Assembly: GCA_027459525.1 (NCBI GenBank)
Contig: DAIDIC010000185.1
Coordinates: 23,068 to 87,067, forward strand
Origin: JAJYBV01 sp021812265
GTDB lineage: Bacteria > Chloroflexota > Ktedonobacteria > Ktedonobacterales > JACDGC01
Reading direction: 5' to 3'
Length of the DNA stretch: 64,000 nucleotides
Part shown: positions 36,595-43,661 of the stretch, one piece after another
How the letters are laid out: every line of letters begins with the position of its first letter
Position numbering within the stretch: position 1 is the stretch's first letter
Position numbers and translations under genes: made by a program
Notes under the pieces: model-generated
What the model saw: the letters and a program-made list of their open reading frames with translations, nothing else
Database searches by the model: none
What the model was told of the DNA's origin: nothing

Positions 36595-37977
36595 TTAGGT
36601 TAATGAGCCTACTTGTGATTGTACACCGCTTAACGCCGAAGACGCCGATCCCTGCCCGCTGAGCACGCCATTAATGGCGGCCTGCATAGGCGTAGTAAAT
36701 TGATTATAATTTACCAAGGTCGGCCGGTTATTGCCGGAGGTAAGAATACTGTTGAGTTGAGAAAGGTATGGCGCCTTTGCAAGCACATTTGGATCGCTTA
36801 TAACATCGGGTCTGCTGGGAATCAGCCCAGCGTTCATCGCCATAGATGTTTGCGTTGATTTGCTGAGCATGTAATCAATAAATGTCCAAGCCGCGTCTTT
36901 GTTTTTCGAGTTGGCGTTAATGCCCAGCACCCAGCCGCCGGTGCAGCCATGGCCTTGATTGCCGGTTGTGGCAAGTGTTGGCGCAACCCCTACGTTTCCG
37001 GCAACTTTCGATTTGGTTGGATCATTAGCCAGCGCGTAGGCATAGGTCCAGTTGCGCATAAACGGAGCTTTTCCTGCTTGGAACAGCGCAAGAATATCGT
37101 TTGGCGCATAGGTGTTTGTGCCTTGCGGCGCTAATTTATAGGTGTAAATAAGATCATACATAAATTGCAGCGCGGCAACTTGTGTGGCTCCGCTTACTTG
37201 AAGATTGCCGGGTGTTCCAATATTGCCGCCGTCACCCCAAGTAAATTCCAGCCATTCATCTACGATGGCTTCAATTTTTTTGCCGGGCATTAAGTAGCCA
37301 TATTCTATCCCATTGGCCGCTTCACCTTTCATAATTGCCTGCGCCATTGTCATCATATCCGAGCGTGTGGCCGGAACGGTTCCGCCGTAATTTTTTACAA
37401 GATCTGTGCGATAGTAGAACATACCAATATCCATATAGCGTTGAATGCCATATAATTTGCCGTCTACTTTTCCAACCGAAGCGGCGCTTGGCCAAAATTG
37501 GCTGAGATAACTGCTGTTTACATAAGAATCTATTGGGGCAAGCCAGCCAGGCGTAGCAAATGGCGCCGGCCATGTTACGTCTATTTGCACTACATCCGGC
37601 GTTGAGTTGCCGCCTTTCAGCGCGGTGATATATTTGCTGTATTGGTCGGTAGCAACGGGCGGCAGGGTTTGCAGCACGACATTTATTTTGCCGGAGTGCA
37701 GTGAATTGAAGGTGTTAATTTCGTTGGCTTGTTCACCTGTGGTGTCTACCAGCGCCCAAAAGGTAATGGTAACCGGTCCATTGCTGGAAGAAGAAGTTGG
37801 CCCGCAGGCGGCAAGCAGTGAACCAAACGCAGTTGCTCCAATACTTGCGGCTGCTCCTTTGGTAATAAGGGAACGCCGGCTGATTTTTTTGTTTGCCAAT
37901 TTTTTTAAGGTGTCGCCATCAAAGATATTTGTTTCAGACGATTGCGGGAGATTTTTGTTGTCATCATTGACAGTCAT
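36595..37977 (-). CDS. ABC transporter sugar-binding protein (family 1), lipoprotein
   Basis: 460 residues from the ATG preceded by AAAGG; a GTG 12 bp upstream is also in frame. A twin-arginine-like leader 'SRRSLITKGAAASIGATAFG' ends in a lipobox 'LLAAC', so the mature protein is probably a membrane-anchored lipoprotein. The fold is MalE/UgpB-like ('GPVTITFWALVDTTGEQANEIN', 'APFMRNWTYAYALA', 'GGWVLGINANSKNKDAAWTFIDYML'). It delivers substrate to the two permeases downstream. Agrobacterium SmoF, which binds sulfoquinovosyl glycerol, is in the same broad family, but ligand residues cannot be judged here. Confidence 0.94.
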   Translation of the reverse strand: MTVNDDNKNLPQSSETNIFDGDTLKKLANKKISRRSLITKGAAASIGATAFGSLLAACGPTSSSSNGPVTITFWALVDTTGEQANEINTFNSLHSGKINVVLQTLPPVATDQYSKYITALKGGNSTPDVVQIDVTWPAPFATPGWLAPIDSYVNSSYLSQFWPSAASVGKVDGKLYGIQRYMDIGMFYYRTDLVKNYGGTVPATRSDMMTMAQAIMKGEAANGIEYGYLMPGKKIEAIVDEWLEFTWGDGGNIGTPGNLQVSGATQVAALQFMYDLIYTYKLAPQGTNTYAPNDILALFQAGKAPFMRNWTYAYALANDPTKSKVAGNVGVAPTLATTGNQGHGCTGGWVLGINANSKNKDAAWTFIDYMLSKSTQTSMAMNAGLIPSRPDVISDPNVLAKAPYLSQLNSILTSGNNRPTLVNYNQFTTPMQAAINGVLSGQGSASSALSGVQSQVGSLT

Positions 37978-38078
37978 ATCATATGTCACCTTTCAGTTGT
38001 TCGCGTATCGCGAAGAGTTTTCTGATGCCTCAGAATGAGAAGCAACCCAATGAGAAGCCAGCAGCGCTTCAGAACAAG

Positions 38079-39461
38079 CTATTGTGAAATGATGGGAATA
38101 TTCCACATTTGCGCAAGAAACCGCAATTCTTGTATGAAAGAACCTTCCGTAAAAATAACGTGATGCTCTAATCCCTGCGCCATCATGGTATCGAGCAGAG
38201 ATTTTGCAGAACCGATGGGACGGAAAACAGCTGAGTTCCCTTGAAAGCGATTTTCCGGAACATCCAATAATTCTCCTTCTACCGCCAGCAGTCGAAAGCC
38301 GGTATGAGAGACGCCGAGCCTTGCTACGGTAACGTGGCCGGGGCGAATGGGGAAATTTCCGGCGACACCAATTTTGCGGTTGCAATGTCCCGCCATAACC
38401 GGTTCAGAGCCGTTGCGCGCCAGCGAAATTGCAGCGTTGCCACAGTGCCAAAGCGTTAACGTATTTTTCATGTCATCCATAGCAACCACATCTGCCATAA
38501 GGGGTGGTTTACCGCTGAAATATTGCAGCATAAGCTGGGTAACTGCGCCATATACATCTGTTTCACAAGAGGCGATGACGCCGTCTTCGGCAATGCGGCC
38601 CATGGCGGCGCAGGGCATAACCTGAAATTGTGAGGGAAATTCCGGCCAGCACCGCACAGCCAGCGCGTCACTGTGGTCTTCGGCGGCGGCGTCTTTTAGC
38701 GCGCAATATGTTTGCCCAAAGCGTTGGACATCTTGCGGGTTCAACGCTTGCAAACTGGGAGAATCTTTGATTGCCTGCTGTGTAATTGCCTGAACGCGGG
38801 CGCTGTCCGCTTGCTCGGCAGCGGCAAACAGCGTTCCCAAGTCTTTTTGAACAATTGTAGGGCCGATAACCTGCGCTAAGGCCAGCTCGTCGAATTGCGA
38901 GCTGTAAAATCCCGTTGGGGCTTGGCCGATTACCGAGATTTTAGCGCGCCGCAGTTTGCGGTTTACGGCGCAGGCGCCGGCAAACGCTGCAATTTCTTGC
39001 AACGCCGCGGGTTCCTCGGGATCACCATAAACGTAGTGGGTAACATAGTTTTCCCGTTGCAGCGCGTTTGCCGCGATATTGGCTCCGCATAAAGAATTCA
39101 GCCATAGCCTGTCTCCAACGGGGCCGGGTTCGCGAAACGCCCAAAGCAAAATCGGCCGATTTACCGCGCGGGCCAGTTCCAGCGCTGCGCTGGCGTCGGC
39201 AAAAGAGGCGTGCGCAATAATCAATATATCGGCATGCTCTTGTTGAATGCGCTCTCCGGCGTTGCGCGCAGCTTGGGAATCCATAAACACTTCATCGGTT
39301 CCTGCTATTGGCCACCCCAGTGTTTGCAGCGCGTTCAGGGCGCGCCGCGTTATTGCGGTTTCATACTCTACGGCAAAAGTGGCGCGGCCAACGCCGGCAA
39401 ATCCTAAGACAGGAATGGCGCGGGTTTGCATATGAGCGTTTGTCATGAAAACACTTCCCAC
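38079..39461 (-). CDS. L-fucose/arabinose isomerase-like protein, candidate sulfoquinovose isomerase
   Basis: 460 residues; a second ATG five codons in, or one near 'MQTRAIPVLG', could be the start. It has the N-terminal Rossmann-like layout of the fucose isomerase fold ('LGFAGVGRATFAVEYETA', 'ADILIIAHASFADASAALELA', 'RPILLWAFREP') and the C-terminal 'CETDVYGAVTQLMLQYFSGKPPLMADVV'. That stretch holds Glu and Asp positions likely to bind the metal. First gene after the promoter at ~39.5 kb, heading the leftward cluster. In sulfo-TAL clusters an isomerase of this superfamily converts sulfoquinovose to sulfofructose; the role here is inferred from context. Confidence 0.8.
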   Translation of the reverse strand: MGSVFMTNAHMQTRAIPVLGFAGVGRATFAVEYETAITRRALNALQTLGWPIAGTDEVFMDSQAARNAGERIQQEHADILIIAHASFADASAALELARAVNRPILLWAFREPGPVGDRLWLNSLCGANIAANALQRENYVTHYVYGDPEEPAALQEIAAFAGACAVNRKLRRAKISVIGQAPTGFYSSQFDELALAQVIGPTIVQKDLGTLFAAAEQADSARVQAITQQAIKDSPSLQALNPQDVQRFGQTYCALKDAAAEDHSDALAVRCWPEFPSQFQVMPCAAMGRIAEDGVIASCETDVYGAVTQLMLQYFSGKPPLMADVVAMDDMKNTLTLWHCGNAAISLARNGSEPVMAGHCNRKIGVAGNFPIRPGHVTVARLGVSHTGFRLLAVEGELLDVPENRFQGNSAVFRPIGSAKSLLDTMMAQGLEHHVIFTEGSFIQELRFLAQMWNIPIISQ

Positions 39462-39472
39462 TTTCTGTTCAT

Positions 39473-39490
39473 TTAATTAAGTTAGTAAAT
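39473..39490. promoter_or_regulatory. Candidate ROK operator 1
   Basis: TTAATTAAGTTAGTAAAT, immediately followed by TAATTA. It lies directly downstream of the -10 box of the isomerase operon promoter. It matches operator 2 at 40,825-40,842 in 16 of 18 positions. Regulators of the ROK family usually bind AT-rich imperfect palindromes of this kind. Confidence 0.6.
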
Positions 39491-39492
39491 TA

Positions 39493-39521
39493 ATTATGCC
39501 AAGGAAGAGTGATATTGTCAA
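39493..39521 (-). promoter_or_regulatory. Promoter of the isomerase/ABC/transaldolase/GH31 operon
   Basis: On the minus strand: TTGACA (39,521-39,516), 17-bp spacer, CATAAT (39,498-39,493). Near-consensus sigma-70 type, 32 bp upstream of the isomerase start codon and adjacent to operator 1. Confidence 0.7.
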
Positions 39522-39565
39522 GTCATTTGCGGTGAATTTTGCAGAGAGTAAAAAAATTTTACAGA

Positions 39566-40801
39566 TTAAACTGACGCCCGTTCTGGCGCTTGCTGTAAAA
39601 ATGCGCCGCGTTTCAATATAACGCTGTCCAGCGCCACTGCGGCGGCGCCGATTAACCCGGCGTCGGATCCAAATGTGGCAGGCACAATGTGCACCATATC
39701 GTCATCAGAAAGAAACGCATGCTGCCGGACGGTATCACGCACGATATTCAGAAAATCGCTGCCCGATTCCGTGATGATTCCATGCAGCGCGATATGGCTG
39801 GGGTTGAGTAGATCGACCATGTTTGCCAGCGCTATGCCGATGGATTTTGCCACTTCCATTTGTAACTGTACCGCTTGTGGATCTCCTTGGTGAGCGCGGC
39901 GAGCTAAACTGTAGATGGCTTCTTTTGGATTGTAATTTTTCTCGTTTTCGGTGATAATGCCCAGCGCAACGGCGCGGCGTAAAATTGCGATTTCTGATGA
40001 TGTCGTTTCAAGGCAGCCGCGGTTGCCGCAATAGCATTGTTCTCCTTGCGGATCGACACACACATGGCCGATTTCACCGGCGCCGCCATGAGAGCCGTGA
40101 TATGGATTGCCTTCGATAATGATACCGGATCCGATACCGGTTCCGATATATACGAAGGCGACGTTGCGATAGGCCCGCAGCTTGCCAAATATGGTTTCGC
40201 CGATTGCCATGCCGCGCACGTTGTTATCCAGCGCTATGGGAATATTCAAACGTTCCTCCAGCATATGCGCAAAAGGCACATTTTCCCAGCCGATTCGCGG
40301 CATGTGTTTGGCTATTCCTCTGTCGGCGTCTACCAAGCCGACAATGCCCACACCGGCGGCGGCCAGCCGTGTTTGCAGAAACGCATCGGTTTGCAGCATA
40401 GATTGCCATGTTTGGGCAATGGTGTTTGCCGCCCAATCCGGAGTATACGCATCGGGGGTTGCTATTTCTGTTCGCGCAGCAAGCTTGCCTTTTAATGTTG
40501 CCAGACCGATACGCAGCGAGGAAACGCCTTGGTGCGCCACGCCAATGAGGTATTGATTTTCGGTTAAATCTAGGATGATAGATTGCGCGCCAACTCTTTT
40601 ACTGGGTAATGCTCCCAGTTCTTGCAAAAAGCCATCGTCAATCAGGTCCCGCGTAATATTGCTGATTGCCGCAGGCGTCAGCCCGGTTTGCCGCGCCAGC
40701 TCAACCCTAGGCAGCCCGCCGTATTGCAGAATGGTCCGCAAAACCCGCTCGCGGTTATACATTCGGTTGCTGATATTTCCTGCGCCTGCTGCAGCGTCCA
40801 T
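39566..40801 (-). CDS. ROK family transcriptional repressor
   Basis: 411 residues from the ATG preceded by AGAGGGG. An N-terminal winged helix ('RVLRTILQYGGLPRVELARQTGLTPAAISNITRDLIDDG') is joined to a ROK sugar-kinase fold with 'GVGIVGLVDADRG', 'DNNVRGMAIGE' and 'YIGTGIGSGIIIEG'. The zinc motif 'GHVCVDPQGEQCYCGNRGCLE' has His and three Cys. Such repressors release DNA on binding a sugar or sugar phosphate. It sits between two diverging groups of genes, and two near-identical AT-rich sites overlap the promoters of each, so it very probably controls both arms and itself. The effector is unknown; a sulfosugar or its metabolite is likely. Confidence 0.94.
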   Translation of the reverse strand: MDAAAGAGNISNRMYNRERVLRTILQYGGLPRVELARQTGLTPAAISNITRDLIDDGFLQELGALPSKRVGAQSIILDLTENQYLIGVAHQGVSSLRIGLATLKGKLAARTEIATPDAYTPDWAANTIAQTWQSMLQTDAFLQTRLAAAGVGIVGLVDADRGIAKHMPRIGWENVPFAHMLEERLNIPIALDNNVRGMAIGETIFGKLRAYRNVAFVYIGTGIGSGIIIEGNPYHGSHGGAGEIGHVCVDPQGEQCYCGNRGCLETTSSEIAILRRAVALGIITENEKNYNPKEAIYSLARRAHQGDPQAVQLQMEVAKSIGIALANMVDLLNPSHIALHGIITESGSDFLNIVRDTVRQHAFLSDDDMVHIVPATFGSDAGLIGAAAVALDSVILKRGAFLQQAPERASV

Positions 40802-40812
40802 AAATACCCCTC

Positions 40813-40841
40813 TTGACAAATCAATTAATTAAGTTGATAAA
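40813..40841 (+). promoter_or_regulatory. Promoter of the suyAB-like genes
   Basis: TTGACA (40,813-40,818), 17-bp spacer, GATAAA (40,836-40,841). The -10 box lies within operator 2, so a bound repressor would block polymerase. Confidence 0.6.
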
Positions 40842-40842
40842 T
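40825..40842. promoter_or_regulatory. Candidate ROK operator 2
   Basis: TTAATTAAGTTGATAAAT, 16 of 18 identical to operator 1. It overlaps the -10 region of the rightward promoter and lies just downstream of the -10 of the leftward ROK promoter. Confidence 0.6.
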
Positions 40843-40844
40843 AT

Positions 40845-40874
40845 ACTATGACAGATAAAACGTATTTTGTCAAG
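40845..40874 (-). promoter_or_regulatory. Promoter of the ROK repressor gene
   Basis: On the minus strand: TTGACA (40,874-40,869), 18-bp spacer, CATAGT (40,850-40,845). Operator 2 would lie at the start of the transcript, which fits autorepression. Confidence 0.5.
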
Positions 40875-40923
40875 TACCGTTTTCCCTCTGTTTGAATGAT
40901 TCACGAAAGTGAGGCGCAAAACT

Positions 40924-41208
40924 ATGGCGCATGGCTTTTTAGCGCATCACGCGCAAGATGATGTTGGCGTAGCGACACGAGATCTTCACGCCGGCGAAGT
41001 TGTTGAAGGTGTGTATATGGATTCTGAACAAAGTATTTCCATCACCTTGGCGTCCAATGTTCCTTTAGGGCATAAAGTGGCGTTGAAAGATCTTCCGGCG
41101 AATAGTGAATGCCGGGAATATAACGAAATTATCGGGCGTATAACTGCGGATATTGCCAAAGGTGAACTGGTTCATGTTCATAATTTAAAATCGATAAGGT
41201 GGGCCTGA
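40924..41208 (+). CDS. suyA: Sulfolactate sulfo-lyase small subunit (SuyA-like, UxaA N-terminal family)
   Basis: 94 residues, a SAF-type domain equal to the N-terminal part of altronate dehydratase. Key stretches are 'DDVGVATRDLHAGEVVEG', 'VPLGHKVALKDL', 'YNEIIGRIT' and the closing 'GELVHVHNLKS'. Altronate and galactarate dehydratases carry this domain fused to the large one; in SuyAB it is a separate subunit, as here. GTGAGG precedes the ATG and the large-subunit gene starts 2 bp after the stop. Together they would cleave (R)-3-sulfolactate to pyruvate and sulfite. A related lyase (for example for cysteate or another sulfonate) cannot be excluded. Confidence 0.85.
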   Translation: MAHGFLAHHAQDDVGVATRDLHAGEVVEGVYMDSEQSISITLASNVPLGHKVALKDLPANSECREYNEIIGRITADIAKGELVHVHNLKSIRWA

Positions 41209-41210
41209 TT

Positions 41211-42368
41211 ATGCCGAGCACTACGTTTTGGGGATATCGGCGCGCTAACGGAACTGTCGGAACGCGCAATCATGTAATCATTTTGCCGGTTGATGATCTT
41301 TCCAACGCTGCGGCAGAAACATTAAGCCATATGATTCAAGGCACAATGGCTATTCCTCATCCCTATGGCCGACTGCAGTTCGGCGAAGATTTAGATCTGA
41401 CTTTCCGTACACTTATTGGCGCCGGCGCTAACCCCAATGTTGCTGCAGTAGTTGTTTTATGTATTGAGCCAAAATGGGGCAAACTTGTTGCTGATGGTAT
41501 TGCCAAAACCGGTAAACCTGTTGCCAGTTTTGCTATTGAAGACGCCGGAGATATTGGCACAATTGCCGCCGCCGCGAAAACATTGCGTGAATTTGTTTTA
41601 GACGCTTCCGAATTGAAACGAGAATGGCTGCCGGTGAGCGACGCTGTTTTCAGTGTTAAATGCGGTGAATCGGATACAACATCTGGCTTGGCGTCTAACC
41701 CAGCGGTGGGTTCGGCTGTTGAATGGCTGGTTGAGCAAGGCGCAACAGTGATTTTCGGTGAAACCAGCGAAATTACCGGAGCCGAACATATCATCGCCGC
41801 GCGATTTCAAACAGACGCTGGCAGAGAAAAATATTTGCGCATGCATCAATCGTATCAGGACCTCATCATTCAATCTGGCGCAGATTTGCTTGGCTCTCAG
41901 CCGACTCAAGGCAATATTAAAGGCGGCTTGACCACTATTGAGGAAAAAGCTCTGGGCAATATTCAAAAAATTGGCAATCTTACCATTGCGGACGCTATTG
42001 AGCCGGCGGTAACTCCTCCGGGCAAAGGACTTTATTTTATGGATTCCTCGTCGGCGGCGGCAGAGATGGTTACCTTATGCGCGGCGGCAGGTTCGATGTT
42101 TCACTTTTTCACAACCGGACAAGGCAATATTATTGGCAATGCGATTATTCCGGTGTTAAAAACAACGGCAAATCCCAAAACCGCTAACATTATGAGCGAC
42201 CATATTGATGTTGATATTAGCGGTATGCTGACACGCGAACTGTCGCTGAAAAGCGCCGGCGAAAAATTGCTGGATATGATGACGCGGATTGCCGGCGGCA
42301 GAATGTCTTGCAGTGAGGCGTTGGGCCACAAAGAATTTGTTCTTACTAAACTGTATCGCAGCGCGTAA
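41211..42368 (+). CDS. suyB: Sulfolactate sulfo-lyase large subunit (SuyB-like)
   Basis: 385 residues from the ATG preceded by AAGGTGG; a GTG 12 bp upstream is in frame. The opening 'WGYRRANGTVGTRNHVIILPVDDLSNAAAET', followed by 'GTMAIPHPYGRLQFG', 'IGAGANPNVAAVVVL', 'KCGESDTTSGLASNPAVG', 'GGLTTIEEKALGNIQKIG' and 'MDSSSAAAEMVT', closely matches remembered SuyB sequences more than altronate dehydratase. It has Cys residues suited to an iron centre. It eliminates sulfite from (R)-sulfolactate to leave pyruvate, with the small subunit encoded directly upstream. Freed sulfite would need export or oxidation; no such gene is in the window. Confidence 0.88.
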   Translation: MPSTTFWGYRRANGTVGTRNHVIILPVDDLSNAAAETLSHMIQGTMAIPHPYGRLQFGEDLDLTFRTLIGAGANPNVAAVVVLCIEPKWGKLVADGIAKTGKPVASFAIEDAGDIGTIAAAAKTLREFVLDASELKREWLPVSDAVFSVKCGESDTTSGLASNPAVGSAVEWLVEQGATVIFGETSEITGAEHIIAARFQTDAGREKYLRMHQSYQDLIIQSGADLLGSQPTQGNIKGGLTTIEEKALGNIQKIGNLTIADAIEPAVTPPGKGLYFMDSSSAAAEMVTLCAAAGSMFHFFTTGQGNIIGNAIIPVLKTTANPKTANIMSDHIDVDISGMLTRELSLKSAGEKLLDMMTRIAGGRMSCSEALGHKEFVLTKLYRSA

Positions 42369-42548
42369 AAAGACAGTCGCTTTTTATTTTTACTCCGTTT
42401 GCAGCGGTTTGGCGCCTTTGCGCAATAGCGCAGTGGTAATACACAAGAGGCGCCGCCGCTTGCGCGGAGTTTGGGCAGTATCTTCCCACATGTCCTTTTA
42501 TTTTGAAAAATATTTTCTCAGCAAGCAGTATTGCAGAATGTGAGATAT

Positions 42549-43511
42549 ATGATTATTGTCAGTGAATTTATTGCGGATCCGGGGCCAGCCATGTTGCAAG
42601 CAAGCGGAAGGGAAAATATCATTGATCCGGGGTTATGGCAGCGCCGCGAAAACCTATTGCAATTGCTGCAATCAGCCGAAGCGCTGATCATCCGAAATCA
42701 GACAAAAGCTGATGAACAGCTGTTTAGCGCCGCGCCGCGTCTAAAAGTTTTGGGCCGGCTTGGTGTTGGGTTGGATAATATTGATTTGGCGGCGGCGGCC
42801 AAACATGGCGTTGCTGTTACTTCGGCGCGGAACGCAAACGCTATTGCCGTGGCGGAATATGTTTTTGCTGCCATGACGCATTTTGCGCGCCCGCTGTATA
42901 AGATGGACGGCAGTGTGCGCGCCGGTGGCTGGGAGCGAGAAATATATACAACGGTTGAATTGGCCGGCAAAACTTTGGGGCTGATTGGCGTCGGCGAAAT
43001 TGGCCGGCGAGTTGCCGCCAGAGCCAAAGCGTTTTCGATGCAAGTTTTGGCGTATGATCCGTTTATCGGCCCCTATGACGCCGCTGTGGCGGAAGACCAC
43101 GCGGAATTGCTTTCGCTGGAAGAAGTGGCGCGGCGTTCTGATTATTTAAGCGTTCACACACCGCTTACCGCGGCGACACGGCATATGATAAACGCGGATA
43201 TATTGCAGCTGGTAAAGCCCGAAGCGGTTCTTATCAATACGTCTCGCGGGCCGGTTATTGATGAGGCTGCGCTGTTGGCGGCGCTGCAGTCGGAAAAATT
43301 GCGCGGCGCGGCGTTGGATGTGCGGGAAAGTGAGCCGCCTGCAATGGGTGACGCGCTGGCAAATCATCCGCGGGTTTGTTCTACGCCGCATATTGCCGGC
43401 CTTACAGCCGAAGCGCAGGAAAGAACTTCTTTGCTGGTGGTTGCGGATGTTTTGCGGGTGTTACGCGGAGAGCGCGCCATTGGCGCAGTGAAGCTGCCTG
43501 TAAAACAGTGA
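42549..43511 (+). CDS. slcC: D-2-hydroxyacid dehydrogenase family, candidate (S)-sulfolactate dehydrogenase
   Basis: 320 residues from the ATG with a weak GTGAG. NAD-binding 'TLGLIGVGEIGRRVAARA' and the catalytic Arg ('NTSRGPVID'), Glu ('DVRESEPP') and His ('TPHIAGLT') are in family order. The N-terminus 'IIDPGLWQRRENLLQLLQSAEALIIRNQTK...LKVLGRLGVGLDNIDL' resembles SlcC, which oxidises (S)-sulfolactate to sulfopyruvate, more than phosphoglycerate dehydrogenase. It lies 180 bp after suyB on the same strand. Since sulfolactaldehyde oxidation gives the (S) form and SuyAB uses the (R) form, this enzyme plus an (R)-specific reductase would link them. The latter is not in the window. Confidence 0.78.
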   Translation: MIIVSEFIADPGPAMLQASGRENIIDPGLWQRRENLLQLLQSAEALIIRNQTKADEQLFSAAPRLKVLGRLGVGLDNIDLAAAAKHGVAVTSARNANAIAVAEYVFAAMTHFARPLYKMDGSVRAGGWEREIYTTVELAGKTLGLIGVGEIGRRVAARAKAFSMQVLAYDPFIGPYDAAVAEDHAELLSLEEVARRSDYLSVHTPLTAATRHMINADILQLVKPEAVLINTSRGPVIDEAALLAALQSEKLRGAALDVRESEPPAMGDALANHPRVCSTPHIAGLTAEAQERTSLLVVADVLRVLRGERAIGAVKLPVKQ

Positions 43512-43661
43512 CATTGCGGCGCCGCGCCGGAATATTAAACTATAGTATGGCGCTTACTATATGGAAGCGCTGTTAAGCTCTGAAAAAACAGCGCCGCTCA
43601 TGTTATGCATTTGCCGGCGCGGTTGTAGTGTTTGCCTGCGGCAGGCAGCCGCGCAGATTGA

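Noticed and set aside
42548..43511. Phosphoglycerate dehydrogenase for serine synthesis
   Set aside because: Not excluded, but the N-terminal pattern and the place behind suyAB favour sulfolactate; the C-terminal ACT domain of many SerA proteins is absent.
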